Assembly (NCBI GenBank): GCA_013146195.2
Contig: CM028383.1
Location: 12,837,311 to 12,901,310 of the forward strand
Direction of reading: 5' to 3'
Length of the DNA: 64,000 nt
From: Codonopsis lanceolata
Taxonomy: Eukaryota; Streptophyta; Magnoliopsida; Asterales; Campanulaceae
Both the position numbers and the translations under genes were made by a program. Below, one piece after another: positions 33,201 through 43,600 of the stretch. The stretch's first letter is position 1. Each line of letters begins with the position of its first letter. The notes under the pieces were generated by a model, which made no database searches, was not told where the DNA came from, and saw only the letters and a program-made list of their open reading frames with translations.

Positions 33201-35542
33201 TGGTTGTTCATTTCTAGTCCCAACAATTCACATTATCTATTTGCAGCAATGCCGAAATTCCCATTTCTTCAGCAAGTAACCATGAGCAAGGTCTGCGAGC
33301 TGACATTGCTGCCTCTTTCCAGGTAACAACTGATAAGGCTGATTTACATTTATTTATGTAACTTTATCTGTCTTGATGTTTCTTAAAAATGACATCTTCA
33401 TCGTATTTCCTATATTTTGATGGATTCCTCGATATCTTATTGACCACAACGCTTTGTGCAGCGAGTTGCAGTACTGCATCTAGAGGAAAGGTGCGAACGA
33501 GCAATTCAGTGGGCACTAGAGATTGAGCCTACTGTAAAATATTTGGTAGGGTGTACTGCATTTTGCATCTATGCTTGCTTCACCTTATGGTATAGAGTGA
33601 TTTACTCTTCTAATATCTTTGAACTTTTGGGGTCAGCCGAACCAATTTATCTATCATGTCTTCTGCAGGTTGTCTCTGGAGGTGTGGCATCAAATCAATA
33701 TGTGAGGGCTCGGCTTAATGAGGTTGTCAAAAAGAATGGTCTCCAACTTGTCTGCCCTCCACCCAGTCTTTGTACTGATAATGGTAGTCCTTTTCTCTAT
33801 TGCTATTGGTAAACAATTAAACATCAAAAATAAAGATGGGCTGTGAATTTTGCCATGTGGCTAGATGCTTATGACCTCAATTCATGTACTAATAATTAAG
33901 TATTATCCAAATTCCAATTAGGTGTGATGGTTGCTTGGACTGGAATCGAGCACTTCCGGATGGGAAGATTTGATCCCCCACCGCCTGCCATTGATCCCGA
34001 AGATATTAAGGTTTGGCCTTTTTCTTTCCTCATTTCCATCCTTTTCAGGGGTCTATGAACCATGATTGCGTAAGGTGTGTTCCCTTTAATTGGTTTTTTG
34101 AATCTAAAATTTCATTCAGGGTGTTGTACATTTGATCTATTATTTGGCAGATGCAAATACATTTTTTCATTCCCCCACCCCTGGCCCAGTACTAGAAGGG
34201 GGGGGTCGTAAATATGCTCAGTTTAGATTACCAGCGGATTCTGTTAATTGCAAAAATCTGAACTAATAGGGGGTTGTTCATTTGATCAGTTTAGGTTGCC
34301 AGTGAAATCTGTTAATTGCAAAACTCTGAACTAATGTTGTTGCCTTGTTGGATCTGTTTGGTTTTCTCTATTGTACTGGGTTACTTTCTGCTTTCTCCCC
34401 CTTGAACCCCCCAACCTACGACTACTGTTTCATTATAACAGAAGTCTGTCTATCATGCCATTTATTAGGTATGTGTGCTGATGTTTCTAATAATGTTGGG
34501 TTGTTTGTTAAATGCTTTTCTTATTTGACTTTTATTGAAATAGCTTATGCTTATTTGCTGTTAAAATACATACTAAATGTTAGCAAAAAGGAAATTTGTA
34601 TATTTGGTGACAAGTGAAACTCCGTCTATGTTGAGCGTAGGCCCTAGAGTCAAACCTTCACCCAGCCGGTTGGCAGCCTGGATAAATGAGGTGGGTTGCC
34701 AAGGTAGCTTGACAGTAGGTGCTTGAATTCTACACTACTTCATGGAACATAATGTTGCACAATAAAAAACATGTTGATAAAATTGGTGTGGTCAAAATGA
34801 ATATGTTTAGATATTTGATAAAACTAAGGATGATTAATTTGAAATGAACGTATCTCTGAGATGGTAAAAGTCACCCCAAGAGGAGAGAAAATTCGTTTGA
34901 GATGGTTTGGACACATAGTACACCAGTAAGTGCAGCCCATTACCCTTGGGAAGTGTGATAGTATAGTTTTCAGCAACTAGACTAGAGGTATGGAAGACCG
35001 ATACTAGCATGGACATCAACTAACAAGGATATGTTGGACCTAAACGGGATGGATGTATGTAGCTGACAACAAGTAATTGAGACAAAGGCCGAGTAGAGTA
35101 GAGTTAAGTTGAATGACGGATAGGTGAACTGGACCTGCAAAACATTTCCAGGTTGGCTTACAACGAGCTCAATTCCAGCTTGTTTTGCTGTATACCAATT
35201 TAACTCGGTTCAGTTCCTTGTATCGAAAAGCTAAACTTACAGCAGTTCCGTTTTCCCCCTGTATTGGTCGTAGCAGTCTGTTGAATGTACCAATGTGGGC
35301 TCATATGGCAATTAACACCTGATAGGTAGCTGTCTCTAGTAACCAATTGTTTACTTTGTTACTTAACAACTGAATCTGATTTGTGTTCGCCCTCCTCGTG
35401 AATGCAGCTGGACTTGAGGCCAAGGTGGCCATTGGGAGAGGAATACGCCAGAGGAAAAAGTGAAGCTCGCTCAATGAGAACAGCACGCATTCATCCATCT
35501 CTTACATCTCTTATCCAAGCATCTCGCCAACAACATTCATAG
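18264..35542 (+). CDS. GCP1: organellar tRNA N6-adenosine threonylcarbamoyltransferase (Kae1/TsaD/Qri7 type), 13 exons
   Basis: Transfers the threonylcarbamoyl group to A37 of ANN-decoding tRNAs; the plant GCP1/Qri7 branch is mitochondrial. Exons: 18264-18371, 18468-18512, 24089-24163, 24359-24455, 24945-25035, 26509-26558, 30636-30826, 30931-31016, 33247-33322, 33462-33545, 33669-33783, 33922-34010, 35408-35542. All introns are GT..AG, all joins are in phase, and they total 1242 nt (413 aa). Motifs in order: GIETSCDDTAAAVV, GGVSPKMAEEAH, the metal-site HHMEAHAL, LLISGGHN, DDAIGEAYDKTAKWLGL, SGGVASNQYVR, LCTDNGVMVAWTGIE, ending RTARIHPSL. The catalytic core looks intact. The start is the weak point: 18264 gives only ~22 residues before the domain, and a better presequence begins at 18106 in another frame. 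Introns 2, 6 and 8 are swollen by transposons. Confidence 0.93.
19012..19163. mobile_element. MITE arm in GCP1 intron 2, broken by the LTR element
   Basis: It starts AGAGCAATGCTAGTTAGCCC, sharing GCAATGCTAG with the MITE at 14962. CATCCCAAC..ATGTGATGACACTAATGG pairs with ..GTGTGACCAATCACA..TTAGTTGGGAT further on. The right arm is interrupted at TTTAG by the LTR retrotransposon and seems to resume at 23441. The right end is unclear. Confidence 0.45.
19169..20296 (-). repeat. 3' LTR (minus orientation)
   Basis: Downstream LTR, preceded on the minus strand by the G-rich polypurine tract at 20297-20307. Confidence 0.92.
20297..20307 (-). promoter_or_regulatory. polypurine tract
   Basis: GAAGGGGGGTT on the minus strand directly before the 3' LTR; primes plus-strand DNA synthesis. 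Confidence 0.85.
20760..21310 (-). pseudogene. retropepsin-like aspartic protease of the LTR element
   Basis: The minus frame opening near 21358 contains the active-site text IMDGGSCTNTVSTVLIEKL (around 21070-21105), then PQPYKIHWLD and the conserved HILLGRPWQFDR. This is the protease that Ty3 elements carry between Gag and RT. Coding sequence runs on to KKFRIKTAASKKEGLG and then into unrelated sequence and the LTR; no RT motif follows. It is in the same frame as the Gag capsid part but not in that of the zinc knuckle. Confidence 0.75.
21310..22261 (-). pseudogene. retrotransposon Gag with displaced CCHC zinc knuckle
   Basis: The ATG at 22261-22259 opens MAEGGGCPAGRTLEEAHNLR, followed by the capsid-like region with FDNLKTQRRREGKEKIESWD and LDRRFLP, typical of Ty3 Gag; the frame stops at 21431. 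The CCHC knuckle CFKCQGYGHYRSEC is present at about 21320-21362, but in a different frame from both the capsid part and the protease, so at least two frame changes have occurred. It would assemble the virus-like particle. This copy probably depends on proteins supplied in trans. Confidence 0.75.
22296..22307 (-). promoter_or_regulatory. primer-binding site (initiator tRNA-Met)
   Basis: TGGTATCAGAGC on the minus strand, complementary to the 3' end of plant initiator tRNA-Met, two bases inside the LTR. Confidence 0.92.
22310..23435 (-). repeat. 5' LTR (minus orientation)
   Basis: Upstream LTR in the element's own orientation, TG..CA bounded, followed after 2 bases by the primer-binding site. 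Nearly identical to 19169-20296. Confidence 0.92.
25660..25975 (+). mobile_element. LINE 3'-end fragment (RTE-like) in GCP1 intron 5
   Basis: Decayed sense-strand text encodes remnants of the C-terminal region of RTE-type LINE polyproteins: GAAAATCTTGAGATGGCATGG (ENLRWHG), then GGAAGACCAAGAATAACATGG (GRPRITW) and GTGGATCGAGTG. It has stops and no intact frame. Confidence 0.5.
27837..28235 (-). pseudogene. LINE reverse-transcriptase zinc-binding (zf-RVT) fragment
   Basis: The minus strand encodes MCKGCDESVNHLLLHCPIAF, then WRERNRRVLEEE. This is the Cys-Cys..His-Leu-Leu-x-His-Cys module at the C-terminus of plant L1-type LINE polyproteins. The RT domain is absent, so it is a 5'-truncated copy or a captured piece. 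A T-run at about 27748 on the plus strand could be the remnant of its poly-A tail. Confidence 0.7.
28236..28650 (+). pseudogene. unrecognised exon-like open stretch
   Basis: A plus-strand frame reads NYEFYFGFKFQFGEDIKTKI, then an acidic, Ser-rich section to 28457. After a frame change it continues as ELKFVEEVHELEEDSN and AFYFGETYEIFVDDDG to about 28630. The coding-like composition and the abrupt junction with the LINE fragment suggest a captured piece of a host gene whose identity I cannot give. It has at least one stop and no start context. Confidence 0.35.
29676..29965. mobile_element. degenerate MITE in GCP1 intron 6
   Basis: TTTACTCCCCTCATCCCAAAATGGGTGTCC at the left faces GACCACTCTTTTTGGGATAATAG at the right in inverted orientation. 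The ends are eroded. Confidence 0.35.
30010..30370 (+). mobile_element. LINE 3'-end fragment (RTE-like) in GCP1 intron 6
   Basis: Sense-strand remnants: TTGAGATGGTTTGGGTACATA (LRWFGYI), GTAGACCATTGTAC, GAGGAAGGCCAAAACTAAGATGG, GACCTTGGATTGGACAGAAAAGAATGGC and CCAAAGTAATTGGGA. These follow the order of the RTE LINE C-terminus and 3' end. It is full of stops. Confidence 0.55.
31555..31702 (-). pseudogene. captured ATG18-type WD40 (PROPPIN) gene fragment
   Basis: The minus strand encodes CPGLQKGQIRVEHYATKR, then FITAHDSRISCF and NDGRLLATAC. This matches the region of plant ATG18 autophagy proteins where blades with the RVEHY and AHDSRI..LATAS motifs lie (family knowledge). ATG18 binds PI3P on autophagosomal membranes. 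Only about 49 codons survive; the frame then runs straight into the inverted repeat at 31554. There is no FRRG motif and no start, so it cannot function as ATG18. Confidence 0.75.
31735..32434 (+). pseudogene. captured serine/threonine protein kinase fragment
   Basis: FDYSDLEAAINGFSDQKLLG, the glycine loop GRGSHGLVYKA, the VAIK-type lysine in LVAVKKPS, the hinge LLVVEFMSNGTLYD and ETLHASV read in one frame to a stop at about 32267. The catalytic loop VIHRDIKSANVLID and GDFGLAL follow in another frame from 32266, ending RCHVDDFRFMSTPPAANRSV before a stop. So there is a frameshift just before HRD, and most of the C-lobe is missing. It resembles plant kinase-like proteins of the At1g28390/At3g51990 type; I am sure of kinase, less of subfamily. 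It has no membrane segment. Confidence 0.8.
34790..35130 (+). mobile_element. LINE 3'-end fragment (RTE-like) in GCP1 intron 12
   Basis: The third copy of the same 3' region in this gene: CGTTTGAGATGGTTTGGACAC (RLRWFGH), GAGGTATGGAAGACCGATACTAGCATGG, GGACCTAAACGGGATGG and AAGTAATTGAGACAAAGG. Sense orientation, many stops. Confidence 0.5.
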
Positions 35543-37980
35543 CCTGCAACGTTAAGGCCATGGTTCTTTTTCACCTTGGACCAAATCCAAATGATCAATG
35601 GATGCACAAAAAGAAGGTCAACATTCGCGCTGTATAAATCAAACCTATGTTTTGTGAAAAGAGAATATCCTTCCAACAACAGAAGTTTAGCGAACTATAG
35701 AGTAGATTTTGAGCTTGTTATTTTTTATAGGTTCAAGTATTGATTAGAAGAGTATACTGAGTTTGTAAATACAGCAGTTTCGATTTAAAATTGCATTCGG
35801 AGCAATGCTATTTTGTTGTACCTCATTTCCGAGCATCCAAGCAATTGAACTCATTTAATGAAGTCACGTGATCTTGTTCACAACCAAAAGAAAAAAGATT
35901 TAGCGACTTGCCGATTAACTTTAAAGAGTATGTCTCATGTAAATCGCCTTACGGATCTTAATTCGTAAGACGGAACATTACTCTTCACACCTTAACCCAC
36001 CAACACACCGATGATTTGTCTTACAAAAAATATTTGTTAAATTATGGATTTGTTTGCTTGCCGTTCCTGATGTAAAGACAATTTCTTAATCATCTTCATG
36101 TCACTCTCAAAAACATTTATCTTTTGACCTAATTCATCATAGTCTAATTGGTCAGTTAATCTTACAAAATTTCTGAAATATACCAACAACTAGTAGAGAT
36201 ACCTGAATATTCAAGTTTGGCCATTTGGTAATGTTAATATGTTATCCAGCTTGAAAAATGCTTAAAATTAGCTTAATTAGCTCTCAACCTCATTTAAAAT
36301 GACTTCTTAATAGAGTTGAGCTCGTGTAACTTGAGGTGTGTTTGATACGGCAGTTTTTAGGCTGATTTTTGATTTTGAATTTCTGTTTTGTAATGAATGA
36401 AAAAAAAGAAAAGAAAGTAAGCGATTAAGTGAAGCTGGTAGTGCAAAGAGAGAGAAAGTGAAAAATCAAAAAATCAATATCTTAAAACGAAAAAAAAAAA
36501 AGCTAGTGAGACGATACACACATACTTAATAGGTCGTGGGTTGGAAGTAACCAAAGGGGTATGTGAAGAACCACTACTGATCCTCTTAAATGAAAAAGAG
36601 AATAAAAAGAGTATAAATATAGTAATTTCATACCAAAAACGTCTTGCAAAAAATATAAATGTTTCAAATAAATAAATGAAATAATAACAAAAATATGTTA
36701 ATACTTTCAAATTCGAAGTTATGTTAATAATTTTTCTTGGACACGTGGATCAAAAAAAATATGAATTTTTTATGTGACTAATACATCATAAGAAAAATCT
36801 AGATTTGAAATGATAATGATAAAATTAAACATCTAATTACATGCAAAGTGTAGTTGGTTCACTTCAATCAATTAGAATTCTATCTTTTTTTGGTTTTATA
36901 TAATGGTTAAAATTACCTCGTTTCTAAACTTCTTTGTTTTCGAATTTTTTTTACCAATTTATCATAACTTTTTTTATCTGTTTTAATTATATCCCATGTA
37001 CAAGAGCTTTAATAAAACTATAAGAATGAATTTATATTTAAGTAGTTTATCAAACACTATATTTTCTTTATTCTTATAATTTTGTATTCTTTCTTCATTT
37101 CACTTGATTTTAATTTAATTAAAAAAAATATGTTCTTGCGTTGTGTAAAATTAGTTTTTTTAAAAAAAAAATAAAAATAGCTTATTCAAAAACTTAGTTG
37201 GGCTTGATAAGCTTTTATTAAAAATTAAAAATAAAAACCCCAACACATGCTAAGTTAGTTTCGTTGATTATTTAGGACGGGCACAAAATACCTGTATTTT
37301 ATCAGTAACAGCAAAAACCACCCTTACTAAATGGTAAATACCGCTTCTAGCGAGAATACTAATATGCCCCTCGAGTGAGTGCCATCCAAACTGGTAGAAA
37401 ATTTTAGTTAATTTTTAAAATTTATGATTAATTAATAATCAAAGAATGGTAATAGCATTTTTAATACGTTAAGTAATTTGTAATGGGGTTTGTGATACAT
37501 TAAATAATAGTACTTAATCATATTTATAATAGATTAAATAATTTATAATTGCATTCATAGTAAGTTAATTATGCCATTTGTCCCAAAATTATCGACTTGG
37601 TTGACTTGATACACGGTTTAAAAGAATACATTTGACTGAATTATTAATATTAGCTTGATGTGTAGTTTAATTTAAAACACATGTGTATGTGACTCATAAT
37701 TAAAGTATGATAAAAAATTAATGGTAAAGTTGTAAAAATGTCGTCCTAAAAAGAAAGTTTCAAATAAGACAATTATTTTATGACGGATCGAAAAAAGAAA
37801 GTATGATAATAATTTATGGACGGATGGAGTACTTTTTAATCTCATTTTTAATAAGTTAAATAATGTAAGAATATGTCACCTGTAAGATCGTCTTTCACAA
37901 CTTAACCCACTAACATATGATGAGTCGGGTAAAGAGGATCCGTCTTACAAAAAATATTCGTAAAACTATCTTATCCAAGT
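35543..37980. other. GCP1 3' flank and AT-rich intergenic DNA
   Basis: The GCP1 3' UTR probably ends within a few hundred bases; no canonical AATAAA is obvious. Two similar ~100-bp blocks, at about 35930-36046 and 37862-37970, share AACTTAACCCACTAACA and GTCTTACAAAAAATATT in the same orientation and are related to the termini of the element at 46386. A Stowaway-like remnant covers about 37570-37832 (TCCCAAAATTATCGAC..TATGGACGGATGGAGTA). No gene seen. Confidence 0.5.
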
Positions 37981-37989
37981 TTTTGTTGT

Positions 37990-40200
37990 AAAGGGTAAGA
38001 GTGAGATTTAATTTTACAATAATGTTCAATTTATTGCTACCTACATCCTCTCTATGGGCATGTGAAACATTCTATGTCAACAAAAAAAGTGAACAAGTTC
38101 GTGGAAAGCTAAGGTTAGTTATTAATTATCAGTCTCTCAATCACTTTTTGGTAGATGATAAATTTTCCCTCCCACAGAAACGATCCTTATTCCAATCTCT
38201 ATCAAATGCAACGGTTCTCTCCAAGTTTGATCTCAAGTCAGGTTTTTAGTAATTAGGTATTGCTTTCGAAAACAAACCAAGATTGCATTTTGCATCCCTA
38301 ACCATCATTACTAGTGGAATGTCATGTCATTCGGTTTAAAGAATGTCTCATCTGCCTTTCAGAAGGCAATGATAACCATTTTTAACTCATTCTTTTCAAT
38401 ACACTTGTTTACATCGATGACATATACCTCTTTTTCCCCTGATGAAAAATCTCATGTAGACTTACTCTCTCGATTCTACTCTTTGATAGCTTAGTACGGT
38501 ATAATGCTTTCGGTAAAGAAAATGGAAGTTGGAGTCTCATCCATTGACTTTCTTACAATGAAAATATCTAACGACAAATACCAGCCTCAGCCCCACGTCG
38601 CTCAAGAGTTGCTCAGATTCTCAGATATCTTATCTTCATCAAAAGAGATCCAATAGTTTATTGTATTAGTCAATTATATGGTTGATTTATTACCCACGTT
38701 ATCAATTCATACAGTCTGGCTGTTCCATATGCTAAAAAAGAATCATCCTCCTTGGACTATAAGATAAATCGAAGTTGTTAAAGCAATCAAGAAGCTGACA
38801 AAGCACTATGCCCCTGTTGTAGATTCCTGCTTCGTCAGAAAAAAAAATTCTTCAAATGGACGTAAGTGATAAATACTGGGCGGCGGTTCTTTTTGTCCAA
38901 AGTGAAGATAACTAGAGAATAATCTATGGATACAAGAGTGAGACATTTAAGCCATCAGAACAACATTACCATTTCACGCAAAAAAAAAAAAATCCTTGCA
39001 GTCAAAAAGGGAATAGAAAAGTTTCAATTCCATCTAATCGGACATGATTTCCAAGTTGAAATGGGCATGTCCTCTTTTCCCTGTATGCTCCAATTTAAGC
39101 AGAAAATGTTTCGAAAAGCACAACTTTTACGCTGATCAAAATTGGTTCTCCCAATGGAAATTTACTGTCAAACATATCAAAGACACATCAAATATCCTTG
39201 AAGACTTTCTCTCAAGGCCAAAAGACTATAAAACGGTATGTAGAATTTCTAAAGACATCAGTCACACCTTCAAACACACAGCCAATATCTTTCTAATGAT
39301 GTTCCCCATCAATGAAACTTCTTCATCCTCCTTTAACCATGGAACACCAATCTCTTCTCTCCCTGAGCCGATCCATATCCTTTCACTCCATGAAGAAATA
39401 GTAGAAGCCATTGCAGAGACAACACTCAAACAAAGCGCAATTCATAATTACCAAAACTTCCTTACAATCCTCATCACCGTCATGGCCTCTTTATGAGAGG
39501 ACTCAAGTTCTATCCATATTTTCTCTTCTTCAGCATCTTCCATATCCATGACCTATTCATATTTCCTAAAGAAGCACTTTGTTTCTTTTAGTATTTGTTT
39601 GAAACATCTACCATAGGAATCTCGTTTAACTCTGTTAAACTCATCTCATACATCCTCCAATGTCAGCTTGACAATGTCCAACCTCAATCTCACAACCTGT
39701 TCAAATTACTCCAATGGTTCCTCCCAGCTCACCAATGAACACAATAGCTTTCTCTGTGCCGTCAACCTTATGTGACCATAATGTTTCGAAGGCCATGCTC
39801 ATACCTTCCTCCTCCAACAATCGGAAATCAAAGACAATCATTCCTATACCATGCTCACATGTCATTCATCTATGATTGGTCTGATATTAATCATGCAAGA
39901 GCCACTTGCACGATGCGTAATTTTGAGCTTTACATAAACACAAAAAATACCCTCGTTAGAGCCAACATGGTCAATCTTCAAACCATCCCATCTCAGATCA
40001 TGTTAAATATACAAGCCTGATCAGATGATCACTCTGTTTCATCAAAATGGATAGACGCTCTTGATCAATGACGTTTTTCTCACATCATCCTAATTTTTGA
40101 AACATCCGAATCATTGGTGGATGAAGGCTTAATAATTGAAAATAATAGTGATGGGTCTTACCCGGACCCATATGAAGACGACCCATCTCATCCGGACTCT
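37990..40200 (+). pseudogene. endogenous pararetrovirus relic: Caulimoviridae RT-RNase H (broken)
   Basis: The plus strand retains, in order, an RT N-terminal segment (38030-38248; visible motifs RLVINY and SKFDLKSGF, then a stop), heavily interrupted RT text to about 38900, an RNase H segment (38926-39135) and its continuation in another frame (39044-39496; FHLIGHDF, WFSQWKF, VKHIKDTSN, FLSRP). Further broken text continues to about 40200. The motif set resembles the petuvirus/florendovirus side of Caulimoviridae rather than Ty3. Stops and frameshifts are frequent, with no movement protein, coat or protease seen, so it is a dead 5'-truncated fossil. Confidence 0.78.
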
Positions 40201-40210
40201 CGTTGATAAC

Positions 40211-40305
40211 GTTATGACTTACATCTTTTGTATAATTATTAGTTTCTACCGTCATGACTTACATCTTTCGTTTAATTATTAGTCTCTATCGTCATGACTT
40301 ATGTC
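40211..40305 (+). repeat. 40-bp tandem repeat in the pararetroviral promoter-like block
   Basis: Units at 40211-40250 and 40251-40290 plus a partial third to 40305. Each carries a TCATGACTTACATCTTT-like core and AATTATTAGT. The CGTCA (TGACG on the other strand) at the unit junctions is the core of as-1-type enhancer motifs. Confidence 0.75.
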
Positions 40306-40440
40306 ATAAGCTCAATTTTCTGTTGTTTTTCCTTGTATTCCTGTTGTTCCCTGATTTCTATATACAAGGCTTATAATTTCCATTTGTAAGCGGAGGAAGA
40401 AAAAAAAGAAATACAATATTTTCTTAGTTGTTCTTGTTTT
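40300..40440 (+). promoter_or_regulatory. pararetrovirus-like promoter and leader start, upstream of RAD51C
   Basis: A TATA-type motif CTATATACAAGGC at 40358-40370 is followed about 15 bp later by CATTTGTAAGCGGAGGAAG and an A-rich purine stretch. This arrangement resembles caulimovirid genomic-RNA promoters. It follows the viral coding relic and lies about 280 bp upstream of the RAD51C ATG, in the same orientation. Whether it drives host transcription is inference. Confidence 0.45.
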
Positions 40441-40644
40441 ATACTTCTTTTAAATTTTATTTGTCTTAATATTACATGTTTTTAATAGACCTGCATACCC
40501 TCATTTCTTTATTTTCTTTTCTTACCGGTAGTGTTACAATTTAAAGTCAACTGTCTTATAGAAAGAAAAGAAAAGAATAGGTTGAAAACGAACCCGCAAA
40601 CAGCGTGAAGGCGGGAAACCAGGAACATCGATCTAGAGAGGGCG

Positions 40645-43600
40645 ATGGAGGTGGCGAGACTACCAATATCAGCGGGGCATAGAGGGAAGCTGATCTCTGC
40701 AGGCTACACTTCTCTCTCTTCACTCTCCTCCATCACTCCTTCTGACCTTGCTTTAGGTATTCACAAACACACACACACACATGTTGCTTTTTATAACTCA
40801 GTATTTGTTCTATATTGAATGCTTAATGACTATAGAAATGCTTTGATTGGTTTCTTCAATATTTTCTTTGAAATTGTAATTGATGAATTTGTTAGGTCAA
40901 TTTCGTGCTTGTGGGGGAACTAATTGATGCCCCTAAACTATTTTATTTTATAACATTTTCACTTGTGGGGGCACAATTTCCCTCTAATATAGTTTCTACA
41001 TTCTGGATAGTTGCATCAGATGACAGCAAAAGGTTACGAGGCCATTTAATGGCAACACCTTTACTTATTTGGTGAATATAAGAGTATCATGAACTGGGAT
41101 GTGATTTTAAGGGTTTCCAGCTGCTCTAGCAAAAATAAATAGATTAAAGACAAAGAATCACAAGTAGAATAAAGCCTATGAAAGGAAAATATGTATCAAG
41201 GACCAATTTCTAGTCCAAACAGATTAACCACAAAGCAGGTCTTAATCAGATGCAATTTCTTTTTTAAGCTTTCGGTTTACTTTAGAGCATAACCGAAAGG
41301 GAATTAGTTTGTACTCCCTCCTTTCAACTCGTTGGGTCCATTCTTGAAAGTCAATCATTAGAAGGATTAATATATTCTTTCGCAAATACCCTTAACATTA
41401 AAGGCGGTCCTCCTAATTTTGAGTTTAGTTTAATACGAGTAATTCATGAAACTATTATCTTAATTTGTCAAACAGGATCTTTTGAGTGGAATGCCCCAAA
41501 ATAGAAAGTAGGATTCTTGAGTGAAATAGAGGGAGTATTTGTCTTTTAAATCAGGCCGTATGCCCCATTCTGGCTCTAGCAATATCGGTTAGCAAAATTT
41601 TGAGTGTTTCTTTTATTTAGAAAAAAAGAAAGAAAGGGATGTCGTCTTGGTCTCTCCCATGTTTTTCATTATTTATTTGATTCCCAACTGTTTTATGCTT
41701 TCTTGGCCTCTTGCATTGTTTTCTTTTTTGAATTATGAAAAAAGTGAGAAAGTGAGTGTAAGTTTCTTTTTTCACTTTGTTTTTCTTTGCATTTTCATTT
41801 TCTCTCCCTCAAATTCTCAACAGTTTTAGAAACTAGCAGGTACCTTAATATAATTCTTATGATCATTCTGCATCGTTATAGACTTATAGTAAGCATAAAC
41901 TGATATGTGATTGGAGTATTGTACCTTAATCTAGAAAATTTCTCCACGAAATCATGTATTTAGAAAAATCATTGTGAATGTTTCCATATGTTGGATTAAC
42001 TCCATCACTTCTCACCAAAATTATCCTGGAGTAGAACTGAAAATTTCGGAAGACGAAGCACTAGCAATCTTGAATGTTGCATCAAATGGTTTGGACAGCA
42101 CTGATGGGAGTCATGTCGTCAATGGTACGTTCTCTCTTCATGTTCCATATTGACACTCTTCATAGTGTTATGAAGTAGCTCTAGTAGCACAATTTTCATT
42201 CCATGGTAGTTTAGATGGCATGAGAAGGAATAGACAATCTAGCATGCCAGATGAACCTTTAATATATTGAAACCAACTAGTTACATCATGCTTTCATCAG
42301 CAGAATGATGTCCAGTTTGTTGCAATTTCCATGTAATGGCCATTCTACTCCCAAAAGGCTGTAGATTTTGATGTTAGTTGAAATGAATATCTCATAGTTA
42401 TGTGTCTATATATATAAACATAACCATCACAAAGTTTGTGACTTTTCCTTTTTAGGCAATGTTCTATTTTTATGGCAGATAACTGACATTTTCTGATTGA
42501 CCTTGTCATGCATATTGTAGATAAGGGCCACTTAGATTAATTATATTTTTTATTCTTTATGAAATATTGAGTTACCTACACTTCTAAACGCTCAAGCTGT
42601 TGGAGAGAGGACCCACCAATGTATATCAGGCCATAACATTTGCCCTTACGTGCGAGTTGCGACAAATGCTTGCACAAGGAGAGTGTAGTTGAGGTGCATC
42701 TCAAATAAAATTAAGTGCCATGTTACGCACTAACAATCATGGGGGCAACAGATATACGCATGATGACTTGTACCCAATCCTTGTGTAATAAGAGCTTTTA
42801 TACGATGTTAAGTTACCAACTTATTTAAATGCTTAAGTTGTTAAGAGTCTTTATAAGTTATCAAGTACTGTTTTTCTTGTCTCTTTTAAAATTTTCCGCT
42901 TTGAAGCTAAAACGCTTGGTTTGCTTTTGAACTTGATCGTGTAACTTAAACTATGGAAGCATTAATGTCAGCATGTTGATTTATCATTTTCAGTGAACTG
43001 GTGAATAAAGATGATTATAGATGAATTTGGTTTATTTCAAAAAATTCCCCATCATTGTATCATAGCTGAATTGAGTTTTTATCTAATACTAGAGGATTCA
43101 TTCAAGCTATTGACACTTCTTATGATTATCATCTGGTTTAGGTGCACAGACTGCCTGGGACATGCTTCATGAGGAGGATTCTCTCAGACACATTACTACA
43201 TCATGCACAGATTTGGATAACATCCTGGGCGGAGGAATAAGTTGCAAAGAAGTAACTGAAATTGGTTAGTTTTTTGGAGGCCTTTGCACAATTTTGAGGG
43301 CAACAAGTAACACGCGTTAGTCATGTTTCAGGATATGCCTATTTTCAGTTTAGATGTTCTCGTGGACTACAATGATTCGTTAATACATTATTTGAATAGA
43401 TGTTCTTCTTTCCTCTCATTAGGTGGAGTGCCAGGCATTGGAAAGACACAGTTGGGGTATGAATTGTTGAGATTCTAGTTATATTCATGAGTTCATTTGA
43501 AGAAGGGTTCATTTCCGTTAGTTTGTAACCGAGTTTACAGGATTCAACTTGCAGTAAATGTTCAAATTCCTGTTGATTACGGTGGATTTGGAGGCAAGGC

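Noticed and set aside
40211..40305. CRISPR array
   Set aside because: Only 2.4 units of a 40-bp direct repeat without spacers, in a plant genome.
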